A stretch of DNA of 64,000 nucleotides, taken from the NCBI GenBank assembly GCA_937989665.1, contig CALKRN010000021.1, forward strand, positions 1 through 64,000, written 5' to 3'. Below the pieces are notes generated by a model. The model did no database searches, was not told the DNA's origin, and saw only the letters and a list, made by a program, of their open reading frames with translations. Shown here in pieces: positions 25,914 to 34,798 of the stretch (positions are counted from its first letter, which is position 1; each line of letters starts with the position of its first letter). Origin of the DNA: an uncultured Desulfomicrobiaceae bacterium. Lineage in GTDB: Bacteria > Desulfobacterota > Desulfovibrionia > Desulfovibrionales > Desulfomicrobiaceae. A program made the position numbers and the translations under genes.

Positions 25914-26770
25914 TGCCCGTTGTTCTGGACATCGGGGAGCCGCGCCTGGGTCAGGCGCTCACCCCAGCAGATGAGGCCTGGAGGGTCCTTCTGGGCGAGG
26001 GCATCTCGTGGTGCGGGGGAGAGCGGCTCATCGTACTGAACGCGTGCTCCTCCTCCTTGGATGTCGCGTGGTATCTCCGGGCACGGGGAGAGTTCGATCC
26101 CTGGGATGCCGTGCTCTGTGGCAGCCAATGGGCCGGGCGAGGACAGTTGCGGCGTTCGTGGAGTTCGCCCCTAGGCAATCTCTATGCTGCCGTGTGCCTG
26201 CCATCTTTGCCGCCGGCGTGGAGGGCGCTGGCGTCCCTCGTGGTTGGTTACGGCGTACGCCATGGCTTGGGCTGTGCGGCCGTGCGCCTCAAATGGCCCA
26301 ATGACCTTGTCCTGGAGGATCGCAAGGTCGGGGGGATCCTCATCGAGGAGCGGGATGCCACCCTGGTGGCTGGCATTGGTGTCAACCTTGCCGTCGCCCC
26401 TGAACGCCTGCGCCAAGATGCGGCGCTTCCGGCAGGTATACTTTCCGTGCCTGGCTGTTCGCTTGTGGCCTTCTGGACGCAGCTTGTGCGCGGGCTACGT
26501 CTTTGCTACGAATCGATTCCTGCCGCTTGGGAACCCGCGACGTGGTGCCATTACCTCGCTTCGCTCTTGGCCTGGCAGGGCCAGTGGGTGGAAGTGAAGG
26601 ATTATCGATTCTCGGTTTATGGCATCCTGCGTGGTGTGGCCGAAGATGGTGCGGTGCTGCTGCAGGGGCCGGAAGGTGAGGTGATTCGGGCTGAAAGTGG
26701 AAGCCTGCGGCCGCTGTCTGTTCATTCCGAGTACATGAGGAGACCACCCCATGGCGCGAACTTTCGATGA
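25913..26770 (+). CDS. birA: Biotin--protein ligase (BirA-type, no HTH)
   Basis: 285 residues. It makes biotinyl-AMP and attaches biotin to a carrier lysine. Motifs: GRGQLRRSW (biotin-binding GRGR-like loop), VRLKWPNDLVLEDRKVGGILIE (KWPND) and VAGIGVNL, followed by an SH3-like C-terminal domain. There is no N-terminal DNA-binding domain, so it should not repress transcription. It overlaps cheR (TGATG) and the pyruvate carboxylase gene by 20 bases, so it very likely modifies that carboxylase's biotin domain. The coupling to a chemotaxis gene is unusual. Confidence 0.93.
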   Translation: MPVVLDIGEPRLGQALTPADEAWRVLLGEGISWCGGERLIVLNACSSSLDVAWYLRARGEFDPWDAVLCGSQWAGRGQLRRSWSSPLGNLYAAVCLPSLPPAWRALASLVVGYGVRHGLGCAAVRLKWPNDLVLEDRKVGGILIEERDATLVAGIGVNLAVAPERLRQDAALPAGILSVPGCSLVAFWTQLVRGLRLCYESIPAAWEPATWCHYLASLLAWQGQWVEVKDYRFSVYGILRGVAEDGAVLLQGPEGEVIRAESGSLRPLSVHSEYMRRPPHGANFR

Positions 26771-29700
26771 TGTGGTGCAGGAACTTCACGGCAAAAAGAT
26801 CCTTGTGGCCAACCGCGGCATCCCGGCGCGGCGTATCATGCGTTCCATCAAAGAGGTGTTTCACGCCGTGCCTCTGGTCACGGCCACCGATGTGGACAAG
26901 ACTGCGCCGTACACGGCTTCGGCCCATGAGCTCCTCCTCCTTGGTGAAGACCATCGCGCCTATTTGGATATCCGCACCATTGTCGCCAAGGCCAAGGCCA
27001 AAGGGGTGGTAGCGATCCATCCTGGATGGGGATTTGCTTCGGAGAACGATGATTTCCCCCGAGTGTGCGGCGAGGCGGGGATTGTCTTTATTGGTCCAAC
27101 CTCCGAGGCCATGCGTCTTTTGGGCAACAAGGTGGAGGTCCGTCGTTTGGCCAAGGCTTTGGACATCCCGGTGGTGCCAGGTTCTGAGGGCGCAGTGACC
27201 ATCGACGAGGCCCGGGCCGTGGCCCGCCATATTGGCCTTCCGGTCATGCTCAAAGCCGAGGGCGGCGGAGGGGGCCGCGGGATTTATGAAGTCTATGATG
27301 AGACGCAGTTGGAGGAGGCTTTCGTTAAGGCCTCGGCCTTAGCCCAGGCATCTTTTGGCAATCCGCGTCTTTACATTGAGCGACTGCTGACCTCGGTGCG
27401 GCATATCGAAATTCAAGTCATTGCGGATCAGTACGGCAATATCTTCGCTTTTGATGAGCGTGACTGCACGGTGCAACGCAACCATCAGAAGCTGGTTGAG
27501 ATCACCCCTTCACCATGGCCAGGGATGACCCCCGAGCTTCGGGAGCGCCTCAAAGCCTATTCCCGTCGGCTCGTGCAAGCCGTGGGGTACTCGTCTTTGG
27601 GGACCGTGGAATTTTTGGTGGATCGGCAAGGCAATCCCTATCTCATCGAGGTCAATACCCGCCTTCAGGTCGAACATGGGATTACGGAATGCCGTTATGG
27701 CATTGATCTGGTGGAGGAACAGATCGCCGTGGCCTTTGGGGCCGAACTTCGCCTGCGGGAGGCAGAACTTAGACCGCAGAACATCGCCATCCAAGTGCGG
27801 GTCAATTGTGAGGACCCGCGCAACAAGTTTGCCCCCAATTCTGGCCGCATCACCCGCTACATTTCTCCTGGTGGACCGGGGATCCGGGTGGATTCGTGTA
27901 TCAGCAGTGGGTACGAGTTCCCCTCGCAGTATGACTCGGCGGCCTCTCTTCTCATCGCCTATGGACGGGAATGGACCAAAGTCCTGGGCACGTTGGAGCG
28001 CGCTTTAGGGGAATACATCATCGGCGGATTGAAGACGACTATCCCCTTCCATCGGCAGGTCATTACCCATCCCCGGTTTCGTGCCGGGGATTATGACACC
28101 ACGTTCGTGGATACCACGCCAGAGCTCATGGACTATCGGGACCGTGAGCCTGAGGCCGTCCGTCTGGCTCGCCTGGTGGCCGAGATTTCGGCCAAGGGCT
28201 ATAACCCGTACCTGAAACTGGGGGAGTACCGCACCCGCGAGACGCCGCGGCTGGGACCCTTTCGGCCGAGCCTGCCGCGCATCGAGCCGGAGTACTACCA
28301 GCCATCGTATCCGCGGGGAGACCGTGATGCCATCCTCGATTATATTCGGGACTCCGGCTATGTGCATTTTTGTGACACCACTTGCCGCGACATCACCCAA
28401 TCCAATTCTGGCAATCGCTTCCGCTTGGCGGAAGACCGCATCATTGGTCCCTACCTCGACAACTGTGGGTTCTTTTCCCTCGAGAATGGAGGAGGGGCCC
28501 ATTTCCACGTGGCAATGCTGGCCAATATGACCTACCCGTTTACCGAGGCCGCGGCCTGGAACGAGTTTGCCCCTAAGACCCTCAAGCAGATCCTCATCCG
28601 CTCCACCAACGTATTGGGCTACAAACCACAGCCGCGCAACCTCATGCGCCGCACAGGGGAGATGATCTGCGAGCATTATGATGTTATCCGTTGCTTCGAT
28701 TTTCTCAATCATATCGAAAATATGAGGCCATTTGCCGAGGTGGCTTTGGCCTCAAAGGGCATCATCTGGGAGCCAGCCATTTCGTTATCCTGGGCAAAGG
28801 GCTTTGACGTCCCCCATTATCTCGGCGTGGTGGAGGAGATCCTCACCATGACGGCCGAAGTGGCAGGATGCTCCAAGAAAAAGGCGGAACGCCGCATCAT
28901 CCTGGGCCTCAAGGACATGGCAGGTGTATGTCCGCCGCGCTTTATGACGGAGCTCGTTTCTGCCATTCGCAAGACCTATCCTGAGCTTATCGTGCACTAC
29001 CATCGGCATTATACTGATGGGCTTTTTGTACCGGCAGTGGCTGCGGCAGCAGTGGCGGGGGCCCACATTGTCGATACCGCTATCGGCGCGGCCGTGCGCT
29101 GGTATGGCCAGGGAGAAGTCCTCTCCACGGCAGCGTATGTGGAGGAGTTGGGCTTACGGACCAACCTCAACAAAGAAATGATCCGCACAACAGGCTTTGT
29201 ACTGAAGCAGATCATGCCCTATTACGATCGATACACGGCACCGTACTTTCAGGGAATCGATTATGACGTGGTAGAGCATGGGATGCCGGGTGGCGCGACA
29301 TCGTCATCGCAAGAAGGGGCGATGAAGCAAGGCTATATCCATCTACTGCCCTATATGCTCAAATTTTTGGCTGGAACACGCAAGATTGTCCGGTATCATG
29401 ACGTGACCCCTGGGTCTCAAATCACGTGGAATACGGCCTTTCTTGCGGTGACGGGTGCCTTCAAGCGAGGAGGACGCAAGGCGGTGCGCCGCTTGCTTCA
29501 CGTGCTCGAACAAGCGGTCCAGACGCCGGAAGGGCAGGTCTCAGAAGAATTACGGCGCGATCGCCTCATGCTCTACCAAGATGCCAACGATGCCTTTCGG
29601 GACCTGCTGTTGGGGAAGTTTGGTCGGTTGCCTTTGGGATTTCCTCCTGATTGGGTCTACCAGTCGGCTTTTGGGCCAGATTGGCAGGAGGCCATCGCTC

Positions 29701-30431
29701 GGCGCACTGAGCGCTCTCCCCTCGTCAACCTCCCCGATGTGGATATCGCTGCCGAGACGCGCTCCCTTGCGGAGCGTATCGGCCGCACGCCCACGGAGGA
29801 GGAGGTCGTTATGTATCTAAACCATCCCGCCGATGCCCTGGCCACCATCCAATTTGTCAGCACCTATGGGGACCCCAACAACCTGCCGCTTCATGTGTGG
29901 TTCGAGGGGATGCCTCCCGGGGAGAAGCTCTCCTTCCGAGATAGCTACGGAAAACATCACGAACTCGTTATCCAGCACATCTCCCGGCCTGATGACCAAG
30001 GCATGAGCTTGGTGGCGTATTCTTTGGATTCAGAGTTTTTTACCATGCAGGTCAAGGTGGCAGAAGGCACGAGCAAGGACGAGGGTGGGGTCGAAATGGC
30101 CGACCCAAATAATCCCTACCACGTTGCTGCCCCTTCCAACGGTGATCTTTGGGTAATGCATGTCAAACCTGGAGATATGGTGAAAAAAGGGGAAGAGATT
30201 TGCAATATCTCCATCATGAAGCAGGAAAAAGCCGTTTTGGCACCGGTAGATGGTATGGTGGAACGAGTACTTAAGTTTGCTGACTTCCAGGAAGACAAAA
30301 AAATGGTGCCGGTCAAAGAAGGAGAACTCCTGGTGGTGCTTGTGCCAGCGCCGAAGAAGTGTCCCACCTGTGGCATGGCGGTCACCCGAGAAGACTTTCG
30401 TTTTTGTCCAAGTTGTGGTCAGAGAGTGTAG
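26751..30431 (+). CDS. pyc: Pyruvate carboxylase with C-terminal zinc ribbon
   Basis: 1226 residues: ATP-grasp biotin carboxylase (residues 15-470, KAEGGGGGRGI, HPGWGFASEN), carboxyltransferase TIM barrel (about 540-820), and a biotinyl domain with Lys1157 (SIMKQEK). It makes oxaloacetate from pyruvate. In the carboxyltransferase, Arg, Asp and Gln of the RDxxQ motif are kept (DTTCRDITQS) and the metal-binding His-x-His is kept (HRHYTDG), but MPGGQYTNLQ of typical enzymes reads MPGGATSSSQ. After the biotinyl domain there is an added CPTC/CPSC zinc ribbon (1204-1222). It overlaps birA and precedes a PEP-synthase-like gene. ATG 26751 follows GAGGAGA. Confidence 0.94.
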   Translation: MARTFDDVVQELHGKKILVANRGIPARRIMRSIKEVFHAVPLVTATDVDKTAPYTASAHELLLLGEDHRAYLDIRTIVAKAKAKGVVAIHPGWGFASENDDFPRVCGEAGIVFIGPTSEAMRLLGNKVEVRRLAKALDIPVVPGSEGAVTIDEARAVARHIGLPVMLKAEGGGGGRGIYEVYDETQLEEAFVKASALAQASFGNPRLYIERLLTSVRHIEIQVIADQYGNIFAFDERDCTVQRNHQKLVEITPSPWPGMTPELRERLKAYSRRLVQAVGYSSLGTVEFLVDRQGNPYLIEVNTRLQVEHGITECRYGIDLVEEQIAVAFGAELRLREAELRPQNIAIQVRVNCEDPRNKFAPNSGRITRYISPGGPGIRVDSCISSGYEFPSQYDSAASLLIAYGREWTKVLGTLERALGEYIIGGLKTTIPFHRQVITHPRFRAGDYDTTFVDTTPELMDYRDREPEAVRLARLVAEISAKGYNPYLKLGEYRTRETPRLGPFRPSLPRIEPEYYQPSYPRGDRDAILDYIRDSGYVHFCDTTCRDITQSNSGNRFRLAEDRIIGPYLDNCGFFSLENGGGAHFHVAMLANMTYPFTEAAAWNEFAPKTLKQILIRSTNVLGYKPQPRNLMRRTGEMICEHYDVIRCFDFLNHIENMRPFAEVALASKGIIWEPAISLSWAKGFDVPHYLGVVEEILTMTAEVAGCSKKKAERRIILGLKDMAGVCPPRFMTELVSAIRKTYPELIVHYHRHYTDGLFVPAVAAAAVAGAHIVDTAIGAAVRWYGQGEVLSTAAYVEELGLRTNLNKEMIRTTGFVLKQIMPYYDRYTAPYFQGIDYDVVEHGMPGGATSSSQEGAMKQGYIHLLPYMLKFLAGTRKIVRYHDVTPGSQITWNTAFLAVTGAFKRGGRKAVRRLLHVLEQAVQTPEGQVSEELRRDRLMLYQDANDAFRDLLLGKFGRLPLGFPPDWVYQSAFGPDWQEAIARRTERSPLVNLPDVDIAAETRSLAERIGRTPTEEEVVMYLNHPADALATIQFVSTYGDPNNLPLHVWFEGMPPGEKLSFRDSYGKHHELVIQHISRPDDQGMSLVAYSLDSEFFTMQVKVAEGTSKDEGGVEMADPNNPYHVAAPSNGDLWVMHVKPGDMVKKGEEICNISIMKQEKAVLAPVDGMVERVLKFADFQEDKKMVPVKEGELLVVLVPAPKKCPTCGMAVTREDFRFCPSCGQRV

Positions 30432-30464
30432 TTTTTGAGGAAGAGATATTACGACAAAAGCTGT

Positions 30465-30492
30465 TTGGTTGGGTGCTGTCAGGGACTAGTAT
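30465..30492 (+). promoter_or_regulatory. Candidate promoter for the PEP-synthase-like gene
   Basis: TTGGTT (30465-30470) and TAGTAT (30487-30492) are spaced by 16 bases in the 128-base gap after pyc. Pattern match only. Confidence 0.3.
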
Positions 30493-30559
30493 TGCGGTAT
30501 GATTTTATGGCAAGCGTGCACCGAAAGTAGGGGCGCACGTGGCGCGAAGGAGAAAGACC

Positions 30560-33500
30560 ATGGCCAAATCTTCTCAAAAAAGCAAAACCCTTTCCACAGA
30601 GCAGGCACAAGGAGCCGCTATGGATACGGAACGGACTGAGTCGCAGAAGACGGATATCGCCGAGCCTCTCCGGGTGACGGTCATTACAGAGGCCCAGCAG
30701 GTGGAGATGCTAAAGACCCAATTGGTACTCACCGGCAAGAATATTGTCACCATCGGCGAGGAGGCCGAGCTCCTGGTGGGGGGTAAGAACTACAATACGG
30801 CCATCATTAGCACCATCGATGGTATCCGCGCGCCGCAGTTTCGGGCCATTTCGTCCGTGGCGTTCCATAAGATTCTTGACGAGACCAAAGTCAATGCGGC
30901 CGTGGTGCGTGCGACAGTAGAACGCGCCTACGAGACCGTGGATTGGACTTCGCCGGAAGTGAATAACGATGCGGGCTTTTTGCAGAAGTTCGTGCGTCGC
31001 ATTGCCCAGGATATTCGGGAAAATCCCAAACGCGAAGAGGGAACCCTCATCCGGTTGCGCACCTTTATCAACAATGTGGTAGAGGGTTTTGCCACTTCCC
31101 CAGAGGGCATCGATCAGTTGCGCAAGCGTTCCGTCCTGGTGCAGGCGGCCATCTTGTCGGTGGATTTGCCCAAAGAGGTGGAGGCTGCGGTACGGCGAGC
31201 CTACCAGGACATTTGTCGTGAAGCAGGCCTAGAAAACGAACCCGTGGCCGTACGCTCTTCAGCCGCTGGCGAAGATAGCCGCAAAAAGGCCTTTGCTGGC
31301 CTCCAGGACACCTACCTCAACGTGGTCGGTGAAAACGACGTTGTCCAAGCCTACCATTGGGACTGCGCCTCGGCCTATAATCTGCGCTCCATGACGTATC
31401 GCCGCGAGGCCATCCTCGATGCCGTGGCCCGCGCCGAGCAGACCGGGGATGACTCCATTGCCATCAAGGCCAAGCAGGAATGGGCCATCGAGAACACCTC
31501 GTTGTCCGTATGCATCATGCGCATGATCAATCCGGTTATTTCGGGCACAGCCTTTTCTGCGGATACAGCCACAGGATGCCGTGGCACTCGGCGCCATGAC
31601 CTCGTGTCCATCGATGCCAGTTATGGTTTGGGCGAGGCCGTAGTGAGTGGCATGGTGACTCCGGATAAATTTTACGTCTACCAGCGCGAAGACGGCCAGG
31701 AGGTCGTTATTCGTTTTATGGGCTGCAAGGACAAACGCATTGTCTACAAGGAATCAGGCAAGGGCACGAAGGTGGAACCTGTCCCAGAAGAGATGGTCTA
31801 CCGCTGGTCATTGTCCCTGGCCCAGGCCGAAGCCGTAGCCAAAGGTGTGCGTCGCATCAGCCAAGCCTATGGCGGGATGATCATGGACTCGGAGTTCTGC
31901 ATCGACCAATGGGACCGGCTGTGGTTTGTCCAGGCCCGGCCAGAGACCCGTTGGAACGAGGAGCTCGAAAAACACCCGCACTCCATTTTCATGCGCCGCA
32001 AGGAAGTGGACCCCGCGGCCGTGGCCCGCGCCGAGGTCCTCTTGGAAGGCAATGGGGCCTCTCGGGGAGCTGGCCAGGGTAAAGTGCGCTTTTTGCGTTC
32101 TGCCCTTGAGCTCAACAAGATCAATAAAGGAGACGTGCTGGCGGCGGACCGGACAGACCCAGACATGGTGCCTGGGATGCGCATTGCCTCGGCCATTTTA
32201 GCCGATGCCGGTGGTGACACAAGCCATGCGGCCATCACCTCGCGGGAGTTGGGTATTCCAGCGGTCATCGGCATCAAGCGCCTCGAGAAGCTGCGTGCCC
32301 TCGATGGCCATGAGGTGACGGTGGATGGTTCCCGGGGCAAGGTCTATCGAGGGATGCTCCCGCTCATTGAAGTGGGCGGCGAGATCGATGTCAGCAAGCT
32401 CCCGGCAACAAAGACCAAGATCGGTCTCATCCTCGCCGACGTCGGCCAGTCCATGTTCCTTTCGCGTTTGCGTGAGGTGCCGGACTTCGAGGTCGGCCTG
32501 CTGCGCGCCGAGTTCATGCTCGGCAATATTGGTGTCCACCCCTTGGCCCTGGAGGCCTACGACAAGGGGACGCTTCCTCAAATCGTACAGGCCAAGCTCG
32601 CTGAACGGGAGAAGGACCTTACCAAGATTTTGGCGGAGCAAATGGCCTCTGGGGTGGTGACCCTGGATATCAAATTGCGCGCCTATGTGGGCACGGTGTC
32701 TGGTTTGGCTCGGCAGATGGAAGAACTCACTGAGCGGGAAGGGGCCAAAGGCACCGATGAGGTCTTGGCTCTCCATCGCCAGCTGCGGGAGCTCGACAAA
32801 CGCCTCGACGAGCACCTGGAGTTTGCCACCCAGCGGCTGGAAACCCTCAAGACCTCCAACGATTTAGCCGAGCACGTGGCCATTATCATGGGCTATGCGG
32901 ACGAGCTCGAGGCCTTGGGCTCGGATGCAGCAGGCCTGCGCCGCCGGGCGGAGATCGAGGAGAGCATCCAGTCCCAAGTGGCGCGCATCAAAGATGACCC
33001 CTTGGTTCAGGATGTCATGGCTCGAATTACGGCCCTGCGAGAGGATGTGGCCCGTAAGGCGGGACTCGCCCAGGAAATGGAGTTTATCCGGACCCTGCCG
33101 CAGAAGATTGCCGAAATCTTGCGCTCCCGCGGAGTGCGCAGTGGCAAGGAACTCTACGTGCAAGGACTCTCCCAAGGTTTGGCCCTCTTTGCCATGGCCT
33201 TTCATGATCGGCCCATTGTCTACCGGACCACGGATTATAAGACCAACGAATACCGCAACCTCTTGGGTGGCGCCCTTTTTGAAGCCTACGAGGACAACCC
33301 CATGCTTGGCTATCGTGGCGTCTCCCGCCATGTGCACGACTGGGAAATCGAGGCCTTCAAACTGGCGCGCGGCGTCTATGGCGGCACGAACCTCCACCTC
33401 ATGCTGCCGTTTGTGCGCACGCTCGAAGAGGCCCGCTCCATGAAGCGCTACCTGGCCCAGGTGCACAATCTGCGCTCGGGGGACCAGGGACTCAAGCTCA

Positions 33501-34219
33501 TCCTCATGAGTGAGATCCCAAGCAATGCCATCTTGGCAAAAGAGTTTATCCAGGAGTTTGATGGGTTCTCCATCGGTTCCAACGACATGACGCAGCTGGT
33601 GCTGGGCACGGATCGGGACAACTCGCGGCTGCGGCATATCTACGACGAAGAAGACCCGGCGGTGGTTTGGGCTATCCTCACGACCATCTTCACAGGCCAG
33701 AAGTATGGCAAGAAGATTGGCTTCTGCGGCCAGGGGGTGTCCAACTCGAAGATTGTCCGTGGCCTTGTGTGCATCGCGGGCATCGTCTCGGCATCGGTGG
33801 TGCCGGATACCTACCAGCAAACGAAGTTCGATGTGGCTGAAATCGAAGCGGAAAACATTCCTGTGGAGCGTCTTGGGGCGTGGCTTTGCGAACAGCACCT
33901 CACCCGTCTCCACAAGCTTCTCCAGGAGAACCATTACGAGCACATCCTGCGCAAGAATACGGCGGCCGCGGACCTCATGGATTGGTACGAGGGAGAGCTC
34001 GCCCGTCTCCACGAGCAGCTCCAGAACCACCTGGGCACCATGAAAGAGGATTTCTACCGCCAAGAACTGGAAGTCTTCCGCCGCACCTTCCACAAACCAG
34101 TCATCTATGCCAATTGGGATTGGGAGCGCACCGTGGAAGATGCCCTGCATCAGGCGGGCTTTGCCTCCTTTGCCGAGCAGGCCGAGGCCTTGGCGCGGCA
34201 GCGGCAGATGGAGTGGTAG
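30560..34219 (+). CDS. Very long PEP-synthase-related dikinase
   Basis: 1219 residues against about 800 for PEP synthase. It has a 200-residue N-terminal extension, an ATP-grasp domain (VAVRSSAAGEDSRKKAFAG at 229-247, VISGTAFSADT, WFVQARPET), a phosphohistidine domain with His556 (GGDTSHAAITSRELG), a long helical insert at about 640-830, and a PEP/pyruvate TIM barrel (FSIGSNDMTQLVLGTDRDN, then GFCGQGVS with the active-site Cys). All catalytic landmarks of ATP + pyruvate to PEP + AMP chemistry are kept. ATG 30560 follows GAAGGAGA; an in-frame GTG at 30539 is less likely. Its place after pyc suggests control of the pyruvate/PEP/oxaloacetate node. Confidence 0.9.
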   Translation: MAKSSQKSKTLSTEQAQGAAMDTERTESQKTDIAEPLRVTVITEAQQVEMLKTQLVLTGKNIVTIGEEAELLVGGKNYNTAIISTIDGIRAPQFRAISSVAFHKILDETKVNAAVVRATVERAYETVDWTSPEVNNDAGFLQKFVRRIAQDIRENPKREEGTLIRLRTFINNVVEGFATSPEGIDQLRKRSVLVQAAILSVDLPKEVEAAVRRAYQDICREAGLENEPVAVRSSAAGEDSRKKAFAGLQDTYLNVVGENDVVQAYHWDCASAYNLRSMTYRREAILDAVARAEQTGDDSIAIKAKQEWAIENTSLSVCIMRMINPVISGTAFSADTATGCRGTRRHDLVSIDASYGLGEAVVSGMVTPDKFYVYQREDGQEVVIRFMGCKDKRIVYKESGKGTKVEPVPEEMVYRWSLSLAQAEAVAKGVRRISQAYGGMIMDSEFCIDQWDRLWFVQARPETRWNEELEKHPHSIFMRRKEVDPAAVARAEVLLEGNGASRGAGQGKVRFLRSALELNKINKGDVLAADRTDPDMVPGMRIASAILADAGGDTSHAAITSRELGIPAVIGIKRLEKLRALDGHEVTVDGSRGKVYRGMLPLIEVGGEIDVSKLPATKTKIGLILADVGQSMFLSRLREVPDFEVGLLRAEFMLGNIGVHPLALEAYDKGTLPQIVQAKLAEREKDLTKILAEQMASGVVTLDIKLRAYVGTVSGLARQMEELTEREGAKGTDEVLALHRQLRELDKRLDEHLEFATQRLETLKTSNDLAEHVAIIMGYADELEALGSDAAGLRRRAEIEESIQSQVARIKDDPLVQDVMARITALREDVARKAGLAQEMEFIRTLPQKIAEILRSRGVRSGKELYVQGLSQGLALFAMAFHDRPIVYRTTDYKTNEYRNLLGGALFEAYEDNPMLGYRGVSRHVHDWEIEAFKLARGVYGGTNLHLMLPFVRTLEEARSMKRYLAQVHNLRSGDQGLKLILMSEIPSNAILAKEFIQEFDGFSIGSNDMTQLVLGTDRDNSRLRHIYDEEDPAVVWAILTTIFTGQKYGKKIGFCGQGVSNSKIVRGLVCIAGIVSASVVPDTYQQTKFDVAEIEAENIPVERLGAWLCEQHLTRLHKLLQENHYEHILRKNTAAADLMDWYEGELARLHEQLQNHLGTMKEDFYRQELEVFRRTFHKPVIYANWDWERTVEDALHQAGFASFAEQAEALARQRQMEW

Positions 34220-34323
34220 GGGAGGTGGACGAAGGTCCATGGTGCCAGAAGTATGGAGGGGAGGGGATGCGGCATCGGTGGCAATTGTCCAGAGAACGAG
34301 AACGGGACACGCTTGATGCTGTC

Positions 34324-34782
34324 ATGCCCAGTGCGGGGCCGGTTCCATCGCGATCTTCGAGACGTTCGGGGCGGGGTTGCCCTTTTTGCATTGCCCTGCA
34401 GCGAGGGCGACCCTCTCCCAGCGAAAACGGGCCTGGGGCGTGGCTGGGAGGCGCAGTTGCCCGGTGGCTACTCGCGGCTCTGCTCGTGTGTTCTCTCGGA
34501 TGTACCCAGGAGGCCCAAAACTAGCTCGGGCGGGCCATCCAAAACTGGAGCGGGACGGATGGTGTGCTCGAGATCTATGCAGGGAGCACGTTGGTGAAGC
34601 GGTTTCTCCAGATCGATAAGCTCTCCACCGCCATGGGCACGGCCGATGGCGGGGTGCGTGACTACCGCTTTGGTTATGGCGTGCTCGACGCCAACCTCAA
34701 TGGGGAGGCGGACCCTAGGGAACGGCAAGTTTACTTTGAAGTTTCCACTTTTTCCACCTACGTGTTCTACGAGCGGCCATAA
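34324..34782 (+). pseudogene. Lipoprotein gene interrupted by an in-frame amber codon
   Basis: One frame encodes a lipoprotein signal sequence (WLLAALLVCSLGC, lipobox Cys near 34501) followed by TQEAQN and a TAG at 34522-34524. The same frame continues open with LGRAIQNWSGTDGVLEIYAG to a TAA at 34780, giving a coherent small domain ending VYFEVSTFSTYVFYERP. A C-to-T change of CAG would explain the stop. The true start is unclear; ATG 34324 is the nearest in-frame ATG upstream of the signal sequence, and the protein probably begins closer to it. It lies just before pgk. Confidence 0.65.
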
Positions 34783-34798
34783 GGCCAAGGAGGGTACC

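Noticed and set aside
32864-34240. Minus-strand open frame of 458 codons opposite the PEP-synthase-like gene
   Set aside because: Antisense to the conserved dikinase barrel; composition typical of a shadow frame.
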